From assembly GCA_000787465.1 (NCBI GenBank), contig JSYX01000772.1, positions 1-13,463 of the forward strand: DNA of 13,463 nucleotides. The letters run 5' to 3'. Positions 1 to 7,751 of this stretch are shown here, in pieces. Below the pieces are notes generated by a model. That model worked only from the letters and a program-made list of their open reading frames with translations. It had not been told where the DNA came from and did not search any database. The position numbers and the translations under genes are program-made. Position 1 is the stretch's first letter. Every line of letters begins with the position of its first letter. The DNA is from Thermomucor indicae-seudaticae. Taxonomy: Eukaryota > Mucoromycota > Mucoromycetes > Mucorales > Lichtheimiaceae.

Positions 1-409
1 TTCGGATTGAAGCCCATATCATCCAAATTCCAAAGAGTAATGTCTTCTTTACTCCATCAACTGCCGTACGTAACAAATTTTGTCGACGACCTCATTAGAG
101 AGTTTGCGGACTAGCGTCGAAGTTAGCAGGGACGTTAGTAAATTTGGTAATCACCTTTCAAAATGAAAATCGGGGATCGAGGCCTTCCAAATGTGGGTTC
201 CTTTTCTCTTTCAGCGTCGTCGGAGCGACAACTCATGGACGTTGGCTAACGTCCGTGAGTGATTCCTAATTAGGACGACGCACATGACATTTACAAGGTC
301 AGCAACCAATAACACTTTCGAAAAAGGGAAGACTAAATTGACTGATGTTTGGGCTTGGTTCGACATCTTTTTCACTTCTTGCAAACTTTTCAAAACAGTG
401 TCCCCTAAC
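1..409. other. No recognisable gene; upstream flank of the first gene
   Basis: I see no supported coding region here. Short open frames exist on both strands but have no family resemblance. The ATG at 410-412 opens the first plausible protein, so this stretch may hold its 5' UTR and promoter. No clear TATA box or other element was identified. Confidence 0.4.
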
Positions 410-698
410 ATGTCGCGTAATTTCAACATCACTTTCGTGAACGAGACCGAGAATTACGTTCAGACGACGTCGACTGCTCCTGCCACTACCACTTTTGCGC
501 CTGTCACCTCTTTTGCCCCTGCTGCCACCTTTACGCCCATTCCCGCTTTCGGTCCTGTCCCCACCTTTGCCGCCTGTTTCAGCTTTTGCGTCTGCCACTG
601 CTCCTGCTGCTACCACTTCTCCTGTTACGGTCGTCACGTTTGCTACTGCCAACATTCCTGCTTCTGCTCATGAGGCACCTTTGGAGAGTGCATCGGAG

Positions 699-764
699 GT
701 GTGTCTGCCACATGTTAGGTGTAGTCCAGTCATACATCATAACTTGATATTTGGTTTTTGTTAG
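699..764 (+). other. Predicted intron 1 of the SANT-like gene (66 nt)
   Basis: GTGTGT donor follows codon GAG. A T-rich tract ends in TTTTTGTTAG. Both sides are phase 0, and the join links an acidic/Ser-rich stretch on each side (ESASE to DTSDSEDE). Reading through gives a short tail and then a stop. Confidence 0.55.
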
Positions 765-1122
765 GATACATCGGACTCGGAGGACGAATCACCTCAGTCC
801 TCCCAGCAGAAGCTGGGAGAGAGTAAGAAAGAGTGACGACCTGGATGAGAAGATACTGAGCGAGCTAGAGAAGCAGAACCCCTTTAAGCCAGGAGTTCCA
901 CGAGAGGTATTATGGAAGGTCGTGGCGGAAAACGTCAACCTTGCGAATGCCGCAGCCATTGCCGAAGGTCAGAAGCCAATCGACAGGCGTTATGTAAGGA
1001 CCCGCTTCAAAAGGCTCTTCGAGGATTATCTCAAGCGAGAAAGAGTCGCTATGAGGGGCAGTGGGCTTAGTGAGGGCGAACCAAGCGATATCGATAACTA
1101 CTTTGCCTCGTTAAAGCAAATG

Positions 1123-1203
1123 GTAAGCTTTCGATCGATTGTCCACAAGTTTTGCTACAGCGTAATTGTCCCATCGGCAATTCACTTATTCCCATTGTAA
1201 AAG
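1123..1203 (+). other. Predicted intron 2 of the SANT-like gene (81 nt)
   Basis: GTAAGC donor follows ...SLKQM and a GTAAAAG acceptor precedes EEEERIAAEERG. Both junctions are phase 0. Without splicing the frame ends at TAA 1198-1200. Confidence 0.65.
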
Positions 1204-1276
1204 GAGGAAGAAGAACGAATTGCTGCCGAGGAAAGAGGCAAAAGGAACGAGGAGTTGGCTCGTCGAGCTGCTGCTA

Positions 1277-1734
1277 GGTTTCTTATCGATTCGATTCTTC
1301 GATAACCGGATTGGGATTGGATCGACTTTTTCGGTCTCGAAACAGGGCGGGATCGGATCGAAAGTTATCAATCGATCCTTCCCGGATCGACAAGGCCTTG
1401 ACAATCCTTCATGCATGGAAGTGAATAATTCTGTGGAAAAGGTACTGCATTCTTTATGAGCTTCTCTGCTGTAATTGTTCTGTTACTGAATATCCACGTA
1501 CTCCTGTAGCAATGAAAGCACTCATATACCCTCACTTTTATGAACGACTTGCCTCAGGCGTAAACAAAAAAACTCCGTGACTGCGATATAAATGTAAATT
1601 TCCGAAGATATCGAGGCTTGAAAAAGGATCGAGATCGGATTGGAAAATATAGAGCCAATCCGATCCGATTCTATAAATTATCAATCTATCTCGATCACAT
1701 GGAGGATCGGACCGATTGAATCGATAAGAATCCC
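1277..1734. mobile_element. 458-bp inverted-repeat element (MITE) inside an exon
   Basis: The left end reads GGTTTCTTATCGATTCGAT. The reverse complement of the right end reads GGGATTCTTATCGATTCAAT. A 13-nt core TTCTTATCGATTC / GAATCGATAAGAA is perfect. TA lies outside both ends (1275-1276 and 1735-1736), either as a 2-bp target duplication or as the outer dinucleotide of a hAT-like TAGGG terminus. No 8-bp flanking duplication is visible. The interior is rich in GATCGGAT motifs and holds a hairpin with perfect 11-nt arms at 1633-1643 and 1655-1665. No coding potential was seen, so it is non-autonomous. Removing it together with one TA rejoins the host exon in frame. Confidence 0.7.
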
Positions 1735-1845
1735 TACGGCTCAACAATTGTCAAAGTCCTCCCAGGGTATACCGCAACTTCCAAGTCGGCGTTATATGCG
1801 TCGAGGAATCATCGAATAGCAACAAGAGGATCACTGGGTGTCGCA

Positions 1846-2447
1846 ATGACATCAGCTTCCGCGGGGGGTGTGAGCAGCCAAGATAGTATCAAAACGCCTT
1901 TTGGATATCCATCTGCCAAAATTCAAACCTTCCTTAAATATGATGCTTCCAGCAGTTCTCCAGTAGCACCTTCTGTCGGTGCATCACACGAGAGACATGA
2001 TGGTCCACAAGCTGATCCACAGCATGTACGTACCCTCTGATGCGCAACGGAAAACATCCATCCATTTGACATTGTGATGCCATCTTCTTGATAGCAGGAA
2101 TAACGGCTGCCATGATGTACTGCAGAGGTAAAGATCTCCCAAAATCAACGAGAAGAGATGCAAACTGGGCGTTCGCGACGTTAATAGTTGGAGATAGGGT
2201 TCACGTGGGCGTCAAACGACGCAAATCGCTGTCTACCAACTCATCTGTTCAGACCACGCCGGTAGCCTCAGAAGCTGCATCACTCGAGTCTTCGTCGCTA
2301 CTGTCTGATCAGACTCGTAGTGAACCAGGCCTGCCCGCACACTTGGGGCTGGTTGCTCAGTGGCAGCAACTCGGACCTGCGTCTGTTCCCATTTCAAGCT
2401 GCCAGCAGCGACAGAGAAGCGGTGCTCCGGGAAGCCATCGAGTGTAA
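1846..2447 (+). pseudogene. Ser-rich open frames, possible downstream exons of the first gene
   Basis: An open frame runs through 1738-2039 (includes QTFLKYDASSSSPVAPSVGA and HERHDGPQADPQH). A possible donor GTACGT lies near 2027 and an acceptor GATAGCAG ends at 2097. A second open frame at 2098-2447 contains DANWAFATLIVGDRVHVGVK and a Ser-rich tract. The simple splice does not match in phase, so either the model is wrong or a base is lost, as in the rest of the gene. No family is recognised. These could be 3' exons of the SANT-like gene or chance open frames. Confidence 0.3.
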
Positions 2448-2547
2448 TTTGGAATGTTTTTCCGGTACTTCCAGAAACCTCGCCGATAATCGTCCCGTAG
2501 ACACGCTCTCGACTGGTCTTGGTCGTGTTTCACTATGGGAAAAAAGA

Positions 2548-2586
2548 GCTCGGAATGCTCTGAATTCCGAGCATTTTTCAGAGCAT
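2548..2586. repeat. Two overlapping, mutually exclusive hairpins
   Basis: GCTCGGAAT (2548-2556) pairs perfectly with ATTCCGAGC (2564-2572). ATGCTCTGA (2555-2563) pairs perfectly with TCAGAGCAT (2578-2586). The second left arm occupies the loop of the first hairpin, so only one can form at a time. No gene is confidently assigned here. Confidence 0.6.
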
Positions 2587-2662
2587 GTTGCGTGTGACTG
2601 TGCTTGTGACACCTTGGGCTGCACCTTCTTCTCTTATGTACGAGTACAATGACCACGTACAA

Positions 2663-3041
2663 TTGTCGAACTTGGGGGTCCCTTTTGTCTCTTTACTTCT
2701 ATTTTTCACTCGTGACCCCCAAATCTCTGAGTGTTCAACCCATTTCTTTTTGGGCATTTGAAGTTGTGATCATCAGGCTACATTGCAATGCCCCAAATCT
2801 CGAGCGCTGTGAACTTACAAAAAAAGCTTCATACTGGATTCACTGCGCATGGTCTTTACACTGAAACCCTGACACTGAGGTCAGCATCAAACGATCTTTA
2901 CTCTTGCAATCTCAAATAGAGGTCATGTACCAACAATTGTGCTACCTGATGGTCGTGCCGCATAATTCTGCTATTGTGAATTTTCATCTACCTTTACATC
3001 GAAGTTGGATAAAAAGCTTTTGTATATAGCATGAAAAAAGT
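2663..3041. other. Intergenic stretch without a recognised gene
   Basis: This holds an inverted repeat, TTGGGGGTC at 2672-2680 against GACCCCCAA at 2714-2722 with a pyrimidine-rich loop, and a short direct repeat CCCCAAATCTC near 2717 and 2792. No supported coding region was seen. It may be remains of an old element or the 3' flank of the minus-strand transposase. Confidence 0.4.
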
Positions 3042-4192
3042 TTATTGTTGCAAGCGACCAGCGCTGCCAATGATAAGATCTCTATCAGGAATGGTGCCGT
3101 GCCATATAATATACTTCATTGACGAACTTAGCGTAGCCCGCAATCACCCGACGATTTCTGTAATGTCTTGAGCATCAGCAACTACGAGTTGGTAGCCAGA
3201 TGATGGTCGGCAAGTAGGGAAATGTCGCCGATATTCCACACGCTTAAACATACGCAAGGTCCCCAGCAACGTCTCGGTAGTGCAGCAATGCGAATACATG
3301 AAGAACATTACCTGTCCGAAATATGCATGTTTCTCGGAGCTACAATATAGAACCACTTACACATCAATAGAACATCCTTTGTAAATGTGGCCATGGTACA
3401 TACTTTGGTCCGTTAACGGCGATATCAAGTTGCACTAGGCTTATTTGACGGCCTCCAGTTCTTTCACGTAATACGCTTCAGAAAAGTGTACTGTCCTTAA
3501 GCAACCGTCCGGAGACCAGAACAGTGCTGTGCAATGGTTGCTGTGCGTTCTTTCGGCGCCAAATTTGCTCTAACGAAGTGTAAACGTCGGTATAGCTTAT
3601 GCCAGTCAAATGCTTATCAGTGTCATCGAGGTTAATGGTGTCAGACGGCGCCCAGATCTGTGCCCCACCAGGCACAACCAAAAGGAAAGAATTACTGGAG
3701 TACGTTGGTACCCTTCGTAATCCGTCATGTGTGCGCTCGACATGTTGTGATGCTACTTATCGCACAAGCACATTGTCAACCTTCAGACCTGGTAGCACGC
3801 GTGATAGAATGAGTTTGCTGAAAACGCCAATAATACGCTCTAACGAGCGGCACCTGTAAACGCGAAGCGGACCCATGGCGCGAAGCATCTGGGTCAGATG
3901 AGCTAAAAGATGCTGATTCACAGGGAAGACGGAAATATCGAGACTCCCTGCTTCTATCTCATTGCATTAGAACGTGTCCCATTCAGCGATGTACCTGGTA
4001 TGCCCGAGTTAAAAGCGACATACTTCTACTACAGTTTTGGTGAACTTACGTTTCTATTTCCTCGATGGCATTGTCGTCGACGCCCCAATGAAGGCCAAGT
4101 GAGCAAGCAGTGACAAGTGAGATGAGTGCTTTTTGCGCATCGCGGCGTACTATCTGTGGGCATACCATTGTGGGACGACTTACAAAAGGAAA
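3042..4192 (-). pseudogene. Tnp2-like transposase, C-terminal part, decayed
   Basis: Reading leftwards, the first block contains RPTMVCPQIVRRDAQKALIS, then VTACSLGLHWGVDDNAIEEI. A 55-nt intron (4049-3995) follows, then YIAEWDTF, a stop, and VNQHLLAHLTQMLRAMGPLR followed by CRSLERIIGVFSKLI. That last block sits where Tnp2-family proteins have the DUF4218-like segment (compare GPIYAFWVFSFERYNG in the large transposase at 9468-12649), and its ER would be the catalytic-acidic position. Further on come VVPGGAQIWAP, EKHAYFGQVMFF, VVADAQDITEIVG and KYIIWHGTIPDRDL. This resembles C-terminal tails of fungal transposase-domain proteins. In-frame stops lie at 3969-3967, 3759-3757, 3480-3478 and 3146-3144, with at least one further frame change between about 3370 and 3330. 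AATAAA overlaps the final stop (3044-3042). The N-terminal catalytic half is absent. Confidence 0.7.
3995..4049 (-). other. Predicted intron of the minus-strand transposase (55 nt)
   Basis: Reading on the minus strand, GTAAGT follows ...EEIE and the acceptor is ATACCAG. The phase-2 junction continues into YIAEWDTF. TTTAACT is a plausible branch site. Confidence 0.65.
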
Positions 4193-4217
4193 TCAGGCCA
4201 ATCAACCGCGCGGGAAA

Positions 4218-4735
4218 CACTGGGGAAAATGGCTACATTCTGCCGGCGGAATCTTTGCCGAATCTTTTCGGAATCTTTGATTTCCGCCAAGAACCCGCCA
4301 AGATTCTGCTGGCGGAAATATTAGGGCCTTTTTGGATGGCACTCAAAATTGTGTTTTGAGGCCCGAAATTCTATTTCGAGTCAAAATAGAATCTGAGCCC
4401 ATACAGACCTGTTTGGAGGATTTTTCGAAAAAGCGTTTCTGAGACACAAAATGCAATTTCGCGGAAAAGAGGCTTGATTTGAAAACCCGATTATCTCAGC
4501 ATCCATTCCCGGAGTTGCAAAAACCGTTTTCGCGAAATAGAATTTCAAAATTGTATCACATCCAAAAGGGCCCTTAGATTCCGCCAAAAGAAAAATGGCG
4601 GAATGTCCTGTTCCGCCTTTCGGAAACATAAGATTTCCGCCAACAATCCGCCAACAATCCGCAAGCGTTCTGCAAAGATTCCGCAAAGAATCAGCCAACA
4701 TTCTGATAATAATCCGCCAGGATCTAACCAATCAA
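4218..4735. repeat. Degenerate CCGCCAA/GGCGGAATC repeat, split by a MITE
   Basis: The left part (4218-4320) has GGCGGAATCTTTG, CCGAATCTTTTCGG and CCGCCAAG units. The right part (4577-4735) has many TTCCGCCAA and AATCCGCCAACA units, and inverted matches such as GCGGAATCTTTGC. It looks like one old non-coding element broken by the later insertion at 4324-4573. The left end begins CACTGGGGAAAATGG. The exact outer ends are uncertain. Confidence 0.5.
4324..4573. mobile_element. 250-bp PIF/Harbinger-like MITE
   Basis: The left terminus is GGGCCTTTTTGGATG. The reverse complement of the right terminus is GGGCCCTTTTGGATG, so 14 of 15 bases match. The element is flanked by direct TTA repeats at 4321-4323 and 4574-4576. 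A 3-bp TTA/TAA duplication and GGGCC-type ends are typical of PIF/Harbinger elements and Tourist-like MITEs. Internal inverted segments such as AAATTCTATTTC and GAAATAGAATTTC extend the symmetry. No transposase is encoded, so any mobility would have needed an element elsewhere. Confidence 0.75.
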
Positions 4736-4739
4736 TCCA

Positions 4740-5056
4740 ACGATCCTCACTGCAGATGAAGTAACGCTATTGGATACTGGTTACCAATCAAATACAACCA
4801 TCTTTGATCATTGCACAGGCTCATTTTTTGAACCCACGGTTCATACGAAACGCAAAAATGCTTACAGAATAACGGTTTTATTCAACAGAAGCCTTTTTAT
4901 TATGTAGAAAAGAGTATGTATCAAGTATAAAAACTATTTCTACAAGAAGGATGTATCGTAGAAAATGTATAAGAGTTGTAGCAGCCCACTATGTCAAACC
5001 GAAATAAATAGAAGAACAGGGACCAATACATACCTATAGCGAAAACGCATTGTTAG
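4740..5056. other. AT-rich stretch without a recognised gene
   Basis: The composition is more AT-rich than most of the window. Short in-frame runs exist but stops are frequent. It may be remains of an old insertion. No terminal repeats were identified. Confidence 0.35.
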
Positions 5057-5350
5057 TTGGAGGAGGAAAATAAAAGGTGGATATTGAACCTTACCTGTCG
5101 TAAACTGTGTGTTGATGGACCTCCTAAAAAAGGTACAGAGTTAGCAAAAAATAATAAAAAACATACAGCTCAGTTGGTGTTGCAGGAGACTGCGCCCTTA
5201 ATACAACAAGAAGTTAGTTTTGTTTTGGAGCGACAAGGATTGAGTCAGTTACCTGCCTGTAGCCATAAAAGAGTTGGTCCCAATAAAGTGCCAAAAAATA
5301 AAGTAAAAGGTTTTGACACGGTCAGGAAAACACATAGGCGGGACCGCTAA
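5057..5350 (+). CDS. Uncertain 97-aa open frame, unknown product
   Basis: The open frame starts at an ATG-led MEEENKRWILNL and ends at TAA. It is Lys- and Gln-rich (KGTELAKNNKKH, QETAPLIQQEVSF) and AT-rich in codon use compared with neighbours. No domain is recognised. It could be an exon of an old element or chance. It precedes the decayed coiled-coil gene by about 55 bp on the same strand. Confidence 0.25.
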   Translation: MEEENKRWILNLTCRKLCVDGPPKKGTELAKNNKKHTAQLVLQETAPLIQQEVSFVLERQGLSQLPACSHKRVGPNKVPKNKVKGFDTVRKTHRRDR

Positions 5351-5929
5351 GAGGTTGACACACTTCGAAGTTCTTGAGCAGAGACCGATAAGGGGCGACG
5401 TGTGATGCTGTGGAAGTCTGGCAACGTATCCGCAGGTGCCGATAAGCGTACAAAGTCAGTCTTCAAACAGCAAAGGGAAACCCGACAAACAATCGAACTC
5501 GAATACCTCTTGTAAAGCAAATAACATTGTGAAAGGGAAAGAAAAGAGAGAAGAAAGAGGAAGAGGCAACAAAAGTTCGAAGAAGGGGAAAAAGCTCCTT
5601 TTATAACTAACGCCAAAGAGAGTTTTAGTTCCGAAAATGGTAAGCGAGCAGATGAGTAAACTTGACCGTACGAAAACGCAGTTGAACAGTACTCAGTGCG
5701 TAACTCAATTCTTTCCCTTGTACCAATGCAAAGATCCTTCGAAGAAGAACAACGTAGGCGCCAGATAATGGCTGAAAGTGTCCAATTCACGGGCCAAGAC
5801 CGATCGAGCTTGGAACAAACCGTGAGGGAGTTAAGGGAAGAAGTCCGTCTCCTACCGGAAGCAAGAGCTAACCCGCAGGTGACACCGCAGCAAGGCGTTG
5901 TTGTGCCGGCAGCAGCAGTACCTGGCAAC

Positions 5930-6023
5930 GTAAATCGGCGCGTCCTAGTGCTTTCGGTATTGTCACTGACACCTGAAGCTGAGATTGCGTAAACGAAATG
6001 TATAAACTGGATTTGATTTTAAG
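5930..6023 (+). other. Predicted intron (94 nt) in the decayed coiled-coil gene
   Basis: GTAAAT donor follows ...AAVPGN in phase 0. The acceptor TTTTAAG precedes ALIRNHVERL, also phase 0. Both neighbouring reading frames end in stops inside this stretch. Confidence 0.55.
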
Positions 6024-6504
6024 GCACTTATCCGTAACCATGTCGAAAGACTTGCGACTACTGGCGTTGCTTGGAACTTGGCAACGTCGTTCAAGGCTAC
6101 CGATAATGTGGCCGTTACAAGGCAGCTTAATGAGCAACTGCAGGCGGAGCGGGGCAATTACCCTGAGATCGAGGACGCTGACTGGCGTCTTCTTGAGCAC
6201 AAGATCCGCACCTGCTTCAAAAGCAACAAGGAGGCGGCGAACAGAAGCAGCAGCAGCAACCACACGACCGGACGAACAAGACGTCGAAGCGTGAGACAAA
6301 GAAAAAGAGGCAAAAGCTTAATTTCTTACATTGAGCCTGAGTCATACAAATTGCGCCGTCGATTGGCTGAGCTTGGTAGTTTGCCTCCTGCCGGGTGCTG
6401 AATCTCTTGTCTGTCTGGACAAAATGTCTGATGAAGAAAGCGAACGGGACGAGAACGGCAATGTACGCTGACGAGTTTAACGCTTTAGCTGGCGTAGTGC
6501 AGCA

Positions 6505-6557
6505 GTAAGTAATTAAGCCATAATATGGTCTTTTACGGAGCTCATCGGTATTTGTAG
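6505..6557 (+). other. Predicted last intron (53 nt) of the decayed coiled-coil gene
   Basis: The donor GTAAGT is perfect and the acceptor is TTTGTAG, directly before ANEFLDSLD. The donor side is phase 2 and the acceptor side phase 0, so the upstream mini-exon also carries a frame slip. The position corresponds to the last intron of the minus-strand homologue. Confidence 0.6.
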
Positions 6558-6689
6558 GCAAATGAATTTCTTGACAGCCTTGACCGGAGTGCCTCTGCAA
6601 GAGCCAACCGCCCTCGTTATACCAGAATATTTGATGAAGTCATGGTTGAAGCACCAGCGGATGTGCCTGAGTGGGCAAAGAGAACTTAG

Positions 6690-6728
6690 TTTTTCGTGCC
6701 TTTTTTCTTTCTTTTTTTTCAAAAAAAG
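6690..6728. repeat. T-rich tract with adjoining A run
   Basis: A C/T-only run leads into a long T stretch, followed by a C and an A run. It lies just past the stop of the decayed gene. It may be a 3' UTR feature or simple low-complexity sequence. Confidence 0.4.
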
Positions 6729-7080
6729 GTGAGCTCACTTGAACACTTCAACAATAAGCTTGGTACTAAGTTTTTACGGAACCTATTAGCCATGTCTAGG
6801 GGTGGCAAAATTATCTGATTATCTGAAATATGACCTGATCTGATGCAATTCAGGTCAGATAGTTTCAGCAAAAAATATCTGATCTGATCTGATCTGAATC
6901 TGACCTGATCAGATAATAGGTATCTGATATCTGATGCGTACAAAGGCTCAAGTAAACAATCGTCAGAGATATTTTTATAAACACTCATTATAATACAAAT
7001 AACGTCTACTATTTCATAATCTATATCATCCCTTAAAAAATAATTGTCATCCGTCCCTTCCATGTGCAAGTTGCACAAAG

Positions 7081-7328
7081 TAGGGTTCCGAAAAACCAGA
7101 GCTGAGCCGAGCCGAACCCGGATCCGCTCTGCTCTGCTTTGGTTTTTGGAGAGTCGGCTCTGCTCTGCTCTGCTTCGCTCTGGTTTGCTCTGGTGCCTTT
7201 CCTAGACGTCATCCTATAATTCTACATGCGGCTAATGCATTTCCTCACCACATTTGGGAGTTCAAAAGCCAGAGCGAGCCAGAGCGAACCAGAGAAAACC
7301 AGAGACCAGAGCTCTGTTCGGAACCCTA
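7081..7328. mobile_element. Nested 248-bp hAT-like MITE
   Basis: Both ends read TAGGGTTCCGAA (right end as reverse complement). Flanks are GCACAAAG (7073-7080) and GCCCAAAG (7329-7336), an 8-bp duplication with one mismatch. The interior is two arms of GCTCTG/CAGAGC-type units: GGCTCTGCTCTGCTCTGC on the left and GCCAGAGCGAGCCAGAGCG on the right, forming long imperfect inverted repeats. There is no coding capacity. It sits inside the 1031-bp hAT element and so inserted later than, or together with, that element's spread. Confidence 0.85.
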
Positions 7329-7336
7329 GCCCAAAG

Positions 7337-7685
7337 TGTAATCGTACACTTTCTGGCGAGACCATCGAGGCGAGGTTAGGAACGATTACTTACACTGGGA
7401 ATCGTAAACCTAGTTTGCCACGGAAACGTTCAATAATAAAGTACGATGTTCAAGAGACACAGTCGTCGACCGCTGATTCGACCGGCGGTGATCTCTGTTT
7501 ATATGATCCCGTTTGTTCAAGACTACGCTACTTTACAGACTATCTAAATACAGATTGTTGTGCCGACATCCGCTATCGCACACAGTGTTGCTCATAAGGC
7601 TACGCAAATGGCTATTGCACTTGTCCATTCTTCCCACGAGATTGAGGCAAAAAAGAAGCAGCAAATGTTTTCATCTGTCTCTTAG
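7337..7685 (+). pseudogene. Exon-like sequence inside the hAT element, unknown gene
   Basis: Directly after the nested MITE, one frame reads GETIEARLGTITYTGNRKPS, PRKRSIIKYDVQETQSS and TADSTGG. A second frame, after a possible CAG acceptor near 7554, reads IVVPTSAIAHSVAHKATQMA and ALVHSSHEIEAKKKQQMFSS, ending at TAG 7683-7685. Composition and residue order look like real protein, with a possible intron between. No family is recognised. It could be a captured host gene fragment or relics of the element's own gene. Confidence 0.4.
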
Positions 7686-7689
7686 GAGG

Positions 7690-7751
7690 ATTACTACGCG
7701 CGCTGCAAAAACTTCTAAACTGCCCAAAAATTTTGCAGCGCGCGTAGTAAT
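7690..7751. repeat. Perfect palindrome, 21-nt arms with 20-nt spacer
   Basis: The left arm 7690-7710 (starting ATTACTACGCGCGC) is the exact reverse complement of 7731-7751. The spacer is ACTTCTAAACTGCCCAAAAA. It begins 4 bp after the TAG of the exon-like sequence and lies inside the hAT element. Perfect arms in a decayed setting imply recent origin or selection. It could be a minimal MITE or a transcript-end hairpin. Confidence 0.85.

Larger units (their letters stand above)
410..1819 (+). pseudogene. Decayed SANT/Myb-like domain gene, multi-exon, interrupted by a MITE
   Basis: The chosen start is ATG 410, beginning MSRNFNITFVNETENY; it opens directly into a Pro/Ala/Thr-rich low-complexity region. 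The frame slips once near 565-575. An intron at 699-764 (GTGTGT donor, TTGTTAG acceptor, phase 0) joins ...ESASE to an acidic DTSDSEDESPQSSQQ linker. A second slip falls near 811-835. The core then runs from SDDLDEKILSELEKQNPF through VLWKVVAENVNLANAAAI and RRYVRTRFKRLFEDYLKRE to RGSGLSEGEPSDIDNYFASL. It is a helical block resembling SANT/Myb- or trihelix-like domains of fungal transposon-associated proteins, so DNA binding is inferred. An intron at 1123-1203 (GTAAGC, TAAAAG, phase 0) leads to a charged helix, EEEERIAAEERGKRNEELAR. An inserted element (1277-1734) then breaks the exon. Removing the insert restores an open frame (AAATAQQLSKSSQ) to TAG 1817-1819. The true 3' end is unknown. Confidence 0.6.
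5405..6689 (+). pseudogene. Decayed coiled-coil / ANEFL-motif family gene
   Basis: ATG 5405 opens MLWKSGNVSAGADKRTKSVF. The frame meets two TAA codons (5513-5515 and 5522-5524) and continues in frame as a basic coiled coil (ERERKERRKRKRQQKFEEGE). A short intron starts at GTAAGC 5640. Coding resumes with YSVRNSILSLVPMQRSFEEE and RSSLEQTVRELREEVRL, a heptad-like stretch. An intron at 5930-6023 leads to ALIRNHVERLATTGVAWNLA, DADWRLLEHKIRTCFKSNKE, AANRS and a Lys/Arg-rich run. After a frame slip near 6390 comes KMSDEESERDENGN. Another slip near 6461 gives YADEFNALAGVVQQ. A last intron (6505-6557) precedes ANEFLDSLDRSASARANRPR and VPEWAKRT, stop 6687-6689. The order DW..FK..K..AN, MS(D/E)EE, ANEFL..LD and Pro-x-W matches the minus-strand gene at 12751-13454. 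Function is unknown; the basic helices suggest nucleic-acid or protein binding. Confidence 0.65.

Noticed and set aside
299..655. 118-aa minus-strand open frame rich in Gly/Arg
   Set aside because: It is the antisense shadow of the Pro/Ala/Thr-rich codons of the first gene.
1277..1734. Assigning the exon insertion firmly to hAT
   Set aside because: The TAGGG-like ends fit, but the 8-bp flanks (GCTGCTGC and CGGCTCAA) do not match, so only a generic inverted-repeat element is claimed.
4381..4731. 116-aa open frame on the minus strand
   Set aside because: It spans the MITE right half and the CCGCCAA repeat, so it is an accident of repeat composition.
5347..5928. 193-aa open frame on the minus strand
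   Set aside because: It is antisense to the coiled-coil gene, whose sense translation has strong heptad-like and motif character. The antisense is Leu/Ser-rich without a recognisable domain.
6719..7078. 119-aa minus-strand open frame
   Set aside because: It runs through the hAT terminus and its TCTGATC subterminal repeats. The sequence is repeat-driven.
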